In this document: positions 19,487 to 27,924 of the stretch, in pieces
How positions within the stretch are numbered: position 1 is the stretch's first letter
How the letters are laid out: every line of letters begins with the position of its first letter
Source of the DNA: Bradyrhizobium sp. CB82
Lineage (GTDB): Bacteria; Pseudomonadota; Alphaproteobacteria; Rhizobiales; Xanthobacteraceae
NCBI RefSeq assembly: GCF_029714405.1
Contig: NZ_CP121650.1
Span: 1,426,001-1,490,000 of the forward strand
Length of the DNA: 64,000 nucleotides
Direction: 5' to 3'
Made by a program: the position numbers and the translations under genes
Notes under the pieces: model-generated
Seen by the model: only the letters and a program-made list of their open reading frames with translations
Database searches by the model: none
Told to the model about the DNA's origin: nothing

Positions 19487-20527
19487 CTACTTCGCGGCCT
19501 GCGCTAGGGAGAATTCCTTGTTCACCTGAACGAGTCTCGGAGACGATCTCATGAAGCTGTCGTCCGGACGGCTGATCCTGGAACGCTTGACGCGCGTGGC
19601 GAGCCAATCGCCCCGGCCAATGAGATCCCATGCGATGTTTGTCAGGGTCTCGGAAGCTTTGACCGACGCGCGCGTCACGAATTGCGACGGATTGCGGGCC
19701 AGGAATATCCCGCGTCGAAAGACGGGTTTTACGATCCGGGCAGCGGACAACTCGCCTCGTTTTAGTTCTTCGGAGATGGCCGCGTGCGCGAGCAGGGTAT
19801 AGCCATGGCCGCTCTGAACCAGGTGCTTGATGACGGTGAGGGAATTGATCTCGTGTTGGATGTTGAGTTTCAGCTGGGACGAGCGTGCGCGCTCGTCGAC
19901 GAAGCGCCGAAGGCCGTGTTGCCCTGTCGGCACAATGAGGGGAAAGGTGTCGACTGAGCTGAGATCGACGGCGTCCTCAGCAAAACCGTGACGGTCGCAA
20001 TGCTTGAAGGCGTTCGGAGGACCGACCAGAAAAAGCTCTTCGACAGCGATTTGTTCCAGCAACAGATGCCGGCTGTCCTGAATCCCGTAGAGAACGCCAA
20101 CGTCGAGGTCGCCCTTGGTCAGCCACTCGCGGATATGTCCTGACATCGCCTCGATTAGTCTCAACTGCACGCGCGGTGTCTCCTGTGCAGCTGCAGCAAT
20201 GAGGGGAGCGCCAATCAATGTGGCAAAAGAGCTCGGCAAGCCAATCGTGACCTCCGATCGGACATAGCTATCCTCCGCCTTGATCTCATCCCGAGCGCGC
20301 TCGATGTCCGAAATGATGTTGCGCGCGTGCTCGCGGAAGACTTGTCCGGCCTCGGTAAGCACGACCCCGCGTGACGTTCGCTGAAAGAGCTTCGAGCCCA
20401 ATTCCTCCTCGAGCCGGAGAAGCATCTGACTCAACGACGGTTGGGCAATATCCAAGCGTTCGGCGGCTCCGGTCACCGAACCCGACTCTGAGATAACCAG
20501 GAAGCACTTAAGTTGGCGCTCGTCCAT
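19487..20527 (-). CDS. LysR-family transcriptional regulator
   Basis: This 346-residue LysR-type regulator has the winged helix MDERQLKCFLVISESGSVTG, AQPSLSQMLLRLEEELG and the typical TEAGQVFREHARNI, then an effector domain. It has an unusual C-terminal tail of about 40 residues (after WDLIGRGDWLATRVKRSR) that the family usually lacks. It follows the EthD-type gene by 16 bases and was probably transcribed with it; the downstream aldehyde/alcohol dehydrogenase pair is a plausible target. Confidence 0.88.
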   Translation of the reverse strand: MDERQLKCFLVISESGSVTGAAERLDIAQPSLSQMLLRLEEELGSKLFQRTSRGVVLTEAGQVFREHARNIISDIERARDEIKAEDSYVRSEVTIGLPSSFATLIGAPLIAAAAQETPRVQLRLIEAMSGHIREWLTKGDLDVGVLYGIQDSRHLLLEQIAVEELFLVGPPNAFKHCDRHGFAEDAVDLSSVDTFPLIVPTGQHGLRRFVDERARSSQLKLNIQHEINSLTVIKHLVQSGHGYTLLAHAAISEELKRGELSAARIVKPVFRRGIFLARNPSQFVTRASVKASETLTNIAWDLIGRGDWLATRVKRSRISRPDDSFMRSSPRLVQVNKEFSLAQAAK

Positions 20528-20543
20528 TGCGCCACCCTCTGAA

Positions 20544-20918
20544 TTAGCGGCCCGAGTTCGACCGCGCTTCAGTGCCTAGCCCGTCGTCGGCCGGCCAGAT
20601 GAAGCGTTCCTCGTAGGCGACGACTCCGCATATCGTAGAGGTGAAGTTGGGAAGATCGGCCAACAATGTCTTGCCTTCGGGGCTCGAAAGGGACGCGTCA
20701 TGGGCCTCCTTGCTCTCGAACCAGAGCTCGGAAAAGCCGTCGTAGGCCGCATTGGGATAGACATCGCGGTCAATAAAGTTGATCGCGTAGCGCTTGAGCC
20801 CCGGGATCTTCTTGCAAAGGTCCGCGTGAGCGGTTCGCCAATGCTGGACGAACTGCTCTTTCGTCATGTCTTCGCGCTTCGTGAGAAAACCAATACGTTT
20901 CGCGTATTTCGCGTTCAC
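20544..20918 (-). CDS. EthD-family protein
   Basis: This 124-residue protein belongs to the EthD dimeric ferredoxin-like fold, named for a gene in ethyl tert-butyl ether degradation. The segments KRIGFLTKREDMTKEQFVQHW and AHADLCKKIPGLKRYAINFI are typical. GTG appears to be the start, with GGGAGG upstream. Many members act in ring or ether catabolism or are of unknown function. It lies upstream of a LysR gene in the same direction. Confidence 0.85.
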   Translation of the reverse strand: MNAKYAKRIGFLTKREDMTKEQFVQHWRTAHADLCKKIPGLKRYAINFIDRDVYPNAAYDGFSELWFESKEAHDASLSSPEGKTLLADLPNFTSTICGVVAYEERFIWPADDGLGTEARSNSGR

Positions 20919-21063
20919 GGCGTTAACCTCCCGATGCTGATTTTGCGCCGAACTATAGGCACCTCGTCCGAAGCCGGTACGGCAATTGGCAACTGACGGT
21001 CATTGGAATTTCTTCTAGGTGTGAATCCAAGCTAGGCCATTTTCCAGACGAGCCAAAAGCGGT

Positions 21064-22026
21064 ATGTTCCGAATGAAGCGTTCGTCAGAGCCGAACGCGG
21101 GCACGAGCTTACGGCGGAAGATGCGTTACGATCTGGTCGATTTGAGAGTGTTTCTCGCGGTTCTCGACGAAGGAAACCTATCGCGCGGTGCTCAGCGGTG
21201 TAATCTGGCACCATCCTCTGTCAGCCAACGCATCAGGCAGCTCGAAGACGCTCTCGGTACCCCCCTTCTTGAACGAAATCGCGAGGGTGTCAGCCCCACG
21301 CCTGCCGGTACAGTTCTGGCTGACTATGCTCGCAAGTCATTCGAGCTGCTTGAGCAGATGCACGCCGATATGCTCCCATTCTCTGCGGGTATGCCCGGGA
21401 GGATCACACTGTTCGCGAATACCAATGCAGTTAATTCATTTCTCCCCGATGATCTTGCAATCTTCTTCCAGCATCATCCATCGGTGCGGATCGCACTCGA
21501 AGAGAAGAACAGCCACGACATACTGGCGGCGGTCGCAGACCGGCGCGCCGATGTCGGGATCGTCGCGCTTCAGGCCAACCATAAGGAACTAGCTTTCTTT
21601 CCGTATCGTGATGACGAGCTGGTGGTGCTCGTGCCGCTGAGTAGCCCGATCAATAAAGGCAGGCCGGTTCGTTTCGAGGAATGTCTTCGCGAGCCATTCG
21701 TTAATCTGCAACGTGGCGCGGCGATCAACACCTTCCTACTGAGCCATGCTGCGGCTCTTGGCGCCACGCTCGATATCCGCGTGCAGGTTCCCGGCTACCG
21801 GGCCGTTGCTCATCTTGTCTCATCAGGGGCTGGCGTCAGCGTTGTGCCCCGCTCGGCTATTGAGAAGGAAGATGAGAAGCGACTGGCGATGTTGCCTCTG
21901 GCGGAGCCGTGGGCGCAGCGAAACCTGCGAATTTGCGTCCGGCAAGACGCCCCGGCCAACCATCACCGCGACGAGCTCGTGAGGATCCTTGTCGAGTGCG
22001 CTACCGCGGTAGCGACGCCGGCCTAG
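21064..22026 (+). CDS. LysR-family transcriptional regulator
   Basis: This LysR-type regulator of about 320 residues has DLRVFLAVLDEGNLSRGAQR, APSSVSQRIRQLEDALGTPL and the effector domain. The winged helix begins at ATG 21121, so the real start may be there; the ATG at 21064 adds 19 residues and neither has a convincing ribosome site. It points away from the EthD gene. It could regulate the EthD operon or the downstream minus-strand amidohydrolase/SDR pair. Confidence 0.88.
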   Translation: MFRMKRSSEPNAGTSLRRKMRYDLVDLRVFLAVLDEGNLSRGAQRCNLAPSSVSQRIRQLEDALGTPLLERNREGVSPTPAGTVLADYARKSFELLEQMHADMLPFSAGMPGRITLFANTNAVNSFLPDDLAIFFQHHPSVRIALEEKNSHDILAAVADRRADVGIVALQANHKELAFFPYRDDELVVLVPLSSPINKGRPVRFEECLREPFVNLQRGAAINTFLLSHAAALGATLDIRVQVPGYRAVAHLVSSGAGVSVVPRSAIEKEDEKRLAMLPLAEPWAQRNLRICVRQDAPANHHRDELVRILVECATAVATPA

Positions 22027-22200
22027 TCGTAATACCCTCGCGCTGTTCGTTGGCCGGGGCATGGGACCGCGGCCGGATTTCTAGCTGAGGTTTCCCACCC
22101 CCCGCAAAGGGGGATGGGGTCGCTCCGGTCGTAGTCCGCCTCATGGACTACCGCAGATTCTTATTGTCGCGGCAGTCCGCCGATGCTCGCGGCCTCGATG

Positions 22201-23097
22201 TCAAAGTCGATAGACCCGCAGCGCGTTATCGTGAAAGAGCTTCTTCTTGTCGGTATCGGATAAGTCCTTCACGATTTCGAAGAAAGCCTCATAGATTCGG
22301 TCGAAGCTGGCGTAGATCTTGTCGACTGGGAAGTTGCTTGCGAACATGCACCGATCGGCCCCAAAATAGTCGATCGTCTTGAGGACGAACGGCCGAATGC
22401 TTGCAACCGTCCAGTCCGGGTCGACCATTCCGAGGCCTGAGATCTTGGCATGGACGCTTGGAACGGACGCCAGTGCCCGCATGCCGTCTTGCCATGTCTG
22501 AATGCCTTCCGCATCCCGCTGAAGAGGCATTCCGGTATGGTTCAGGATGATGGTCGTGTCCTCGTGGTCACGGGCGACGCGGGCTGCGTCCATCATCTGG
22601 TGAGGATAGAGCTGAAGATCGAAAGAGAAGTCATACTTCTTCAGCAGGCCAAAACCCTTTAACCACTTCGGGTCTCGCAGCAGGTCCGAACGTTCGATGA
22701 AGCTGTAGCGAGGATCCTGATGCCAGTTGAGGATCTGGCGAATCCCCCGGACCGCCTTGCTTTTCGCGTGGCTTGCAAGAACGATATCGACATTGTCGGC
22801 CTCGAGATCGGCGTGCGCAACGATGGCAGTCGGGAAGCCTGTCTTGTTCTTCATGTCCTGAAGCCAACATGTCTCGGCGAGAATGTCGGCCGAGAGCGCG
22901 TCGAGATGGACGTCTTTCACGATATTCCATCGTTTGGAATCCTCGCGATAGTCCGCGAGTGAGTAGGATTTCATGATGGACCGGAGGCTACCTGCGATCG
23001 GAGCCACAGGCTCGCCGGTTTGGCAAAGCCAGGGATAGGAATACTTTTCGAGATCCCAAAGGTGATGATGGGGGTCGATAATGGCGCTGACGGACAT
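22201..23097 (-). CDS. Amidohydrolase-family TIM-barrel hydrolase
   Basis: This 298-residue protein belongs to the amidohydrolase group that includes 2-pyrone-4,6-dicarboxylate lactonase and L-fuconolactonase-like enzymes. The metal-binding signature DPHHHLWDLEKY is at the N-terminus, with VHLDALSADILAETCWLQD, LNHTGMPLQRD and the C-terminal MFASNFPVDK. It probably hydrolyses a lactone or ring-cleavage intermediate. GGAGAG precedes the ATG; the SDR gene 35 bases upstream reads in the same direction. Confidence 0.9.
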   Translation of the reverse strand: MSVSAIIDPHHHLWDLEKYSYPWLCQTGEPVAPIAGSLRSIMKSYSLADYREDSKRWNIVKDVHLDALSADILAETCWLQDMKNKTGFPTAIVAHADLEADNVDIVLASHAKSKAVRGIRQILNWHQDPRYSFIERSDLLRDPKWLKGFGLLKKYDFSFDLQLYPHQMMDAARVARDHEDTTIILNHTGMPLQRDAEGIQTWQDGMRALASVPSVHAKISGLGMVDPDWTVASIRPFVLKTIDYFGADRCMFASNFPVDKIYASFDRIYEAFFEIVKDLSDTDKKKLFHDNALRVYRL

Positions 23098-23132
23098 GAC
23101 GTCTCTCCAATCGGAACGGTTCTAACTATGGG

Positions 23133-23900
23133 TCAACCGGCAACGTATCCGCCATCAACCATGAGAATGTGGCCGGTGATAAAGGCGGCGTCGTCACTTG
23201 CCAGGAAAACCAAGGCTTTCGCGACTTCGTCAGGTTCGGCCCAACGCTTCATCGGATGCGCGGCTTTCACGGCATCCGCGCCAGCCTTCGGGTCGGGAAG
23301 GCCATTCAGATATCGCGTGAGGAACGGCGTATTGATCGCGCCCGGACCGACGGCGTTGACGCGGACGCCCGACCCGGCATACTCAACGGCTAGTTGCCGG
23401 ACGAACTGCAGAACGGCGCCTTTCGAAGCGCAGTAAGCGGCCTGAGAGGGTAGTCCGACGACGCTGGAGATGGAGCCGGTCGCCGTAATCGATCCCTTCT
23501 TGGCGGCGATCATGTTTGGAAGAGCGCGCTTCGCAGTCAGGAAAAAGGATTTCGCGTTTCCCGCGAGGACAGCATCCCAGTCTTGCTCGCTGGTTTCGTG
23601 CAGCGCCTTGGCAATCATGTAGCCGGCATTGCTGATGAGGGCTTGAACAGCGCCAAACTTGTCCTCGCCAGCACTGAAGATCTTCTCGACATCGACGTTC
23701 TTCGAGACGTCGCCGGTGACCGTCGTTATCCGGGCGCCGGAGAATTGCCTATTCAGGTCATGGACCTGATCGGCAATGTCCGTCGCGATGATCTTGGCAT
23801 CGTTCTCGGCGAGTTGACGGACGACTTCGATGCCGACGCCCCCGGCAGCTCCCGTCACGAGTACGACGCAATCCTTCATACCATTCCCTTTTGCCTGCAT
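23133..23900 (-). CDS. Short-chain dehydrogenase/reductase
   Basis: This 255-residue SDR shows VTGAAGGVGIEVVRQLAEND, SNAGYMIAKALHE, GSISSVVGLPSQAAYCASKG (catalytic serine, tyrosine and lysine), VNAVGPGAINTPFL and the usual C-terminal SDDAAFITGHILMVDGGYV. GGGAGGA before ATG 23900 supports that start, although a second ATG lies seven codons in. It probably oxidises a sugar or hydroxyacid to a lactone or ketone that the neighbouring amidohydrolase then opens. Confidence 0.92.
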   Translation of the reverse strand: MQAKGNGMKDCVVLVTGAAGGVGIEVVRQLAENDAKIIATDIADQVHDLNRQFSGARITTVTGDVSKNVDVEKIFSAGEDKFGAVQALISNAGYMIAKALHETSEQDWDAVLAGNAKSFFLTAKRALPNMIAAKKGSITATGSISSVVGLPSQAAYCASKGAVLQFVRQLAVEYAGSGVRVNAVGPGAINTPFLTRYLNGLPDPKAGADAVKAAHPMKRWAEPDEVAKALVFLASDDAAFITGHILMVDGGYVAG

Positions 23901-24231
23901 GAGCTAGTCCTCCCAAAGGTTAGTGTGAGGATGCGACGTAATCCCAGGTGGTGTGCAGGCAGCTAGACTGCATTCATTCTGATGGCAATTGGTACTGGCT
24001 ATGGCCGCCTGCCAGCGGTCGGTGCCAGCGATATCAAATTCTAATCGGTGCCAGAGCGTAGGGATAATTGCCGATCGGGGGATCCAATCGCCATGCTCCA
24101 GACCTGTCGGCTTTGAGATAGGCAGCTGGCGTCATTGCCATGAGGTATGGCGCCGCCGCTGCCAGAACAGACCGGCCGGACGAGCCGACGTTGGCTCGGA
24201 GAAAAATATTCCTTTGCATAGGGAGGTGGGA

Positions 24232-25218
24232 ATGACTGTTAGCAAGCGTGACGTATTGAAGTTTTCGACACTGCTCGGAGCGTCCGTTCTGGCATCGCCG
24301 TTCATTGGCAGGGCGATGGCCGCGGACAAGAAGTTCAAGCTCGGATATTCCCAGTTCTGGGGCACGAATACCTTCCTTCGCACACAGATCGCGGGCGCCC
24401 GGAAGGCGATGGGCGAATGGGAAAAGAAGGGCGTGAAAGTTGAGCTGTTGGTGACCAACGGCGGCGACACCGATACCACCAAGCAGGTCGGCGATCTCGA
24501 AGACCTCTATACACAGAACATCGACGGTCTGCTGATCTTCCCCGGTGACTCGGTCGTTCTCGCCGATCCGGTCAAGAATATCTACAACAAGAACAAGATT
24601 CCGGTTGTCGTCACCGACATCGGCCTGAACTCGGGCGACTGGGTGACCTACGTTGTGACGGCGAACGAAATGGGCGGCCGCATGGCGGCGGATCGCATGG
24701 CCACGCTGGTGCCGAGGGGAGCCAAGGTCATCGTGTTCGATCATGGTCCGGCTGTGCAGTGCATCATCGACCGCAATCGCGGCTTCGAGCAGCGCGCCAA
24801 GGAGCTCGGCCTGACCGTCCTCCCTCGCAAGGTGATGAAGCTCTCGCTCGAGGACGGCCGGCGCACGATGGAAGATACGTTGACCGAGATCCCGGACATT
24901 GCCGGTGTCTTCTTCCAGAACCACGCGCCGACGATTGGTGCTGAGGCAACGCTCGAGGCAGCGAAGCGCCTGGACGTGAAGCTCGTCAACTTTGATACCG
25001 ACCCCACGGCCTACCGCCTCGTCAAGGAAGGCAAGATCGCGGGCACGATCGTCCAGAACCCCTTCGAGATGGGCTATGTCGGCATGAGCTCGATGCTGTC
25101 GGCCCTGACCGGCGGAAAACCGGAGAAGCTGGTCGAGTTGCCGCCGAAACTGATGACCAAGGCGAACGCTGCCGAGTTCGTCAATGAACCGCAGGTCCTC
25201 GACGCCAAGGTCAATTGA
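24232..25218 (+). CDS. Ribose-type ABC sugar-binding protein
   Basis: This 328-residue periplasmic binding protein of type 1 (RbsB-like) binds a sugar or sugar-like compound. The N-terminus, SKRDVLKFSTLLGASVLASP, is a signal sequence with cleavage near GRAMAADKKF. The body has TDTTKQVGDLEDLYTQNIDG and the hinge regions of the family. GGGAGGTGGGA before ATG 24232 decides the start; an upstream reading is spurious. A hairpin and the ATPase gene follow. Confidence 0.9.
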   Translation: MTVSKRDVLKFSTLLGASVLASPFIGRAMAADKKFKLGYSQFWGTNTFLRTQIAGARKAMGEWEKKGVKVELLVTNGGDTDTTKQVGDLEDLYTQNIDGLLIFPGDSVVLADPVKNIYNKNKIPVVVTDIGLNSGDWVTYVVTANEMGGRMAADRMATLVPRGAKVIVFDHGPAVQCIIDRNRGFEQRAKELGLTVLPRKVMKLSLEDGRRTMEDTLTEIPDIAGVFFQNHAPTIGAEATLEAAKRLDVKLVNFDTDPTAYRLVKEGKIAGTIVQNPFEMGYVGMSSMLSALTGGKPEKLVELPPKLMTKANAAEFVNEPQVLDAKVN

Positions 25219-25234
25219 AGCACGAACAGATCGT

Positions 25235-25262
25235 GGAGTGTCCGGCGAATGCCGGACACTCC
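25235..25262. promoter_or_regulatory. Intercistronic hairpin
   Basis: A perfect 12-base-pair stem (arms at 25235-25246 and 25251-25262) closes on a GAAT tetraloop, 17 bases after the binding-protein stop and 15 before the ATPase start. No T-run follows. Such hairpins often protect the 3' end of the binding-protein message and lower expression of downstream genes; that role is an inference. Confidence 0.7.
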
Positions 25263-25276
25263 GGACGGGGGAAACA

Positions 25277-26797
25277 ATGGGTGACCTGGCGCTCGTCTGC
25301 AAAGACGTCAAGAAAACCTTCGGCAGCATCAAGGCTCTTCGAAGCGCGAGCTTCACGCTGGAAAAGGGGCAAGTGGTCGGACTCGTCGGGGAGAACGGAG
25401 CAGGCAAGAGCACCCTTCTCAAGATTCTCGCCGGCGTGTACCAGGCAGATTCTGCCGAGAGCATCAAGTTGCTCGGGAAAGATTACAGCCCGCATAATGC
25501 GATCGACGCCCTCAAGCGCGGCATTGTGACCATCCACCAGGACATCAATCTTGTGGAAGGAATGACCGTCGCGGAGAACATTTTCCTGAACAATGAGCCG
25601 ACGGGTCGTCTCGGCGTTCTTACGGCCGGCAGCCTTAACGCCAAAGCGCAGGAGCTTCTCGACCACTATGGAATCGAGGTCGACGCCCGTCAGCAGGTCA
25701 GCCGGCTGCCGAACGACCTGAAGAAGATGGTGCAAATCATCAAGGCGATGACTTGGAGGCCGACCATCCTGCTGATGGATGAGCCCACGTCCTCGCTGAC
25801 CGCAACCGAGGTCGACGTCGTTCTCAAGCTCATTACTGAGCTGTCTCGCAGAGGCGTCGCAATTGTCTTCGTTTCCCATTACCTGTCCGAAGTATTTCAG
25901 ATCTGCGACACGATTACGATACTGCGCGACGGCCAGACCATCGCCAATCTGCAGAAGGAGTCTACCTCCATTCCGGAGGTCGTGCAGCATATGCTCGGAC
26001 GTAAGCTGGTCGAAGTAGACGCCAGGAGCAGGCGAGGTGCAGTCGCGAGCAATGACGTGCTTCTGTCGGTCCGGGGGCTGAGTGTATCCGGGATGCTGCA
26101 CGATGTTTCGTTCGACCTTCATCGCGGGGAGATCCTGGGCTTCACCGGTTTAACGGGCTCGGGTCTCACGGAGCTCGCAAAGACCTTGTTCGGCGTCGAG
26201 GGATATCGGCCGTCCAAGGGGACGATCGCGGTCCGTGGTGACACAAAGAGCAATTGGAATCCTGGTAAGGCCATCAAGGAAGGGGTTGCCCTGTTGACCG
26301 GTGACCGGTTGCGCGAAGGGATTCTGCCGGATTTCACCATCGCGGAGAATGTTGGGCTTCCCATCATCGGCAAGTTACGCAATGCACTGGGCTTGCTGTC
26401 GAGGAGCAAGATTGACGCAATGGGAACACGGTGCGTCCGTGAGCTCAACGTTAAGACGCCGAGCGCGCATGTTCCGATTAGGACCCTAAGTGGTGGAAAC
26501 CAGCAGAAGGTGCTGATTGCGAAGTGGCTGGAAACGCGCCCCAAAATTTTCATTCTGGATGATCCGACAGTCGGTATCGACGTCGGCTCCAAGGACGAGA
26601 TCAGAAAGATCATCGAACGCATAGCCTCCGAAGGCGTCGGAGTCATCATAATCAGCACCGAGATGCCGGACATCGAGAAGCTCTGTGACCGGGCTATCGT
26701 GATGTTCCGAGGCACCATCGTCGGCGAGTTTGCCGGCGCGCAGTTGGAGCACAATCGAATTCTCGAAACTTCGGTCAGTGGGAGGAAAGCTGCATGA
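25277..26797 (+). CDS. Ribose-type ABC transporter ATPase (two nucleotide-binding domains)
   Basis: This 506-residue ATPase has two fused nucleotide-binding domains as in RbsA/XylG proteins. The first has Walker A GLVGENGAGKSTLL and a degenerate signature (VSRLPNDLKKMVQI); the second carries TGLTGSGLTEL in place of a classic Walker A and LSGGNQQKVLIAKW. Both degenerations are normal in this family. The ATG at 25277 follows GGGGGAAACA. It overlaps the permease gene by four bases. Confidence 0.93.
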   Translation: MGDLALVCKDVKKTFGSIKALRSASFTLEKGQVVGLVGENGAGKSTLLKILAGVYQADSAESIKLLGKDYSPHNAIDALKRGIVTIHQDINLVEGMTVAENIFLNNEPTGRLGVLTAGSLNAKAQELLDHYGIEVDARQQVSRLPNDLKKMVQIIKAMTWRPTILLMDEPTSSLTATEVDVVLKLITELSRRGVAIVFVSHYLSEVFQICDTITILRDGQTIANLQKESTSIPEVVQHMLGRKLVEVDARSRRGAVASNDVLLSVRGLSVSGMLHDVSFDLHRGEILGFTGLTGSGLTELAKTLFGVEGYRPSKGTIAVRGDTKSNWNPGKAIKEGVALLTGDRLREGILPDFTIAENVGLPIIGKLRNALGLLSRSKIDAMGTRCVRELNVKTPSAHVPIRTLSGGNQQKVLIAKWLETRPKIFILDDPTVGIDVGSKDEIRKIIERIASEGVGVIIISTEMPDIEKLCDRAIVMFRGTIVGEFAGAQLEHNRILETSVSGRKAA

Positions 26798-27774
26798 GCA
26801 CATACACGCTAGAGGCTGGGCGTTCGAACTTGCAGGAGAACATTCGACGCTCTTACGGTCTCATCCAGTCCGTGGCTGTCCCGCTCGTTCTGATCGTGGT
26901 GATGTCGATCGTCTCACCGCGATTCGCGTCCGTGACAAACGTTCAGAACCTGATGGCTCAGATGTCGGCCGCGCTTATCGTGGCTGCAGGCATGACCATC
27001 GTGATGATAAACGGCGAGTTCGATATCAGCGTGGGTGCCGTCCTGGCGCTGACGGCATCCATTGCCGGCAAGCTGATGCCCGAGATCGGAATCACGGCAA
27101 CGTTTGCGCTTGCGCTTGTGGTGGGCCCGCTTTTCGGTCTTTTCGCCGGCGTTGTCGTGACAAAGTTCGGCATTCCGTCGTTCATAACTACGCTCGGAAC
27201 TATGATGATCGCCCGAAGCCTGGCATTCGTGACAACCCAGGGGCAGGTCGTATCCAATGTCCCGGAAGCGTTCAGGATCATCGGACTTGGTCGGCCCTTG
27301 GGTATCCCCATGCCCTTCATCATTGCGATCCTAACGATTTTGGCCGGCTACGTCCTGCTCAATCACACGGCCTTCGGTAAGAAGGTATACGCCATCGGCG
27401 CGAATCGAAACGTGGCTGCACTGTCGGGAATCAACGTGGATCGGATCAAGATCATTTGTCTGATGATCTGCGGCCTTTGCGCGTCCTTTGCCGGGATGGT
27501 TCTGCTGGCGCGTATCGGATCGATCCAGGCCGACACGGCCCGCGGATTGGAATTCGAAGTGATTGCCGGCGTCGTGATCGGAGGTGTCAGCCTCAGCGGC
27601 GGCCAAGGCAATATCCTGCGGGTGATCATCGGTGTCGTGGTCATAGCGCTGATCAGGAACTTCCTCAATCTCGCTCGCATCGACATCTTCTGGCAGGACT
27701 TCGCGACCGGCTCGATTATTCTTGCCGCAGTCCTGTTGGACGCCCTCCAGAAGCGTATTGCGGGATCGCGTTGA
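26794..27774 (+). CDS. Ribose-type ABC transporter permease
   Basis: This 326-residue RbsC-like permease has about eight to ten hydrophobic segments and family motifs such as VAAGMTIVMINGEFDISVG, KFGIPSFITTLGTMMIAR, TAFGKKVYAIGANRNVAALSG and FEVIAGVVIGGVSLSGGQGN. The ATG overlaps the ATPase stop. It completes a three-gene importer; the GMC dehydrogenase downstream suggests the imported sugar or polyol is then oxidised. Confidence 0.93.
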   Translation: MSTYTLEAGRSNLQENIRRSYGLIQSVAVPLVLIVVMSIVSPRFASVTNVQNLMAQMSAALIVAAGMTIVMINGEFDISVGAVLALTASIAGKLMPEIGITATFALALVVGPLFGLFAGVVVTKFGIPSFITTLGTMMIARSLAFVTTQGQVVSNVPEAFRIIGLGRPLGIPMPFIIAILTILAGYVLLNHTAFGKKVYAIGANRNVAALSGINVDRIKIICLMICGLCASFAGMVLLARIGSIQADTARGLEFEVIAGVVIGGVSLSGGQGNILRVIIGVVVIALIRNFLNLARIDIFWQDFATGSIILAAVLLDALQKRIAGSR

Positions 27775-27788
27775 GCAACCGATTGGGA

Positions 27789-27828
27789 GGGCCCTGCGCG
27801 GGAATCGGGGCGAATACGCGCAGGGCCC
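27789..27828 (+). terminator. Long hairpin after the importer operon
   Basis: A perfect 12-base-pair stem (GGGCCCTGCGCG pairing with CGCGCAGGGCCC) lies 15 bases after the permease stop, with a 16-base loop. It is not followed by a T-run, so it may be a Rho-independent terminator of weak form or an RNA-stabilising structure. Confidence 0.6.
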
Positions 27829-27924
27829 GATGAAAAGAACTTGCGGGCGACACACCGCTATCAGGACAGCCGTTTGAAAAATGCCGTCGACGCGTAAGCG
27901 TTGATTTGGAACGAGGAGGATGCC

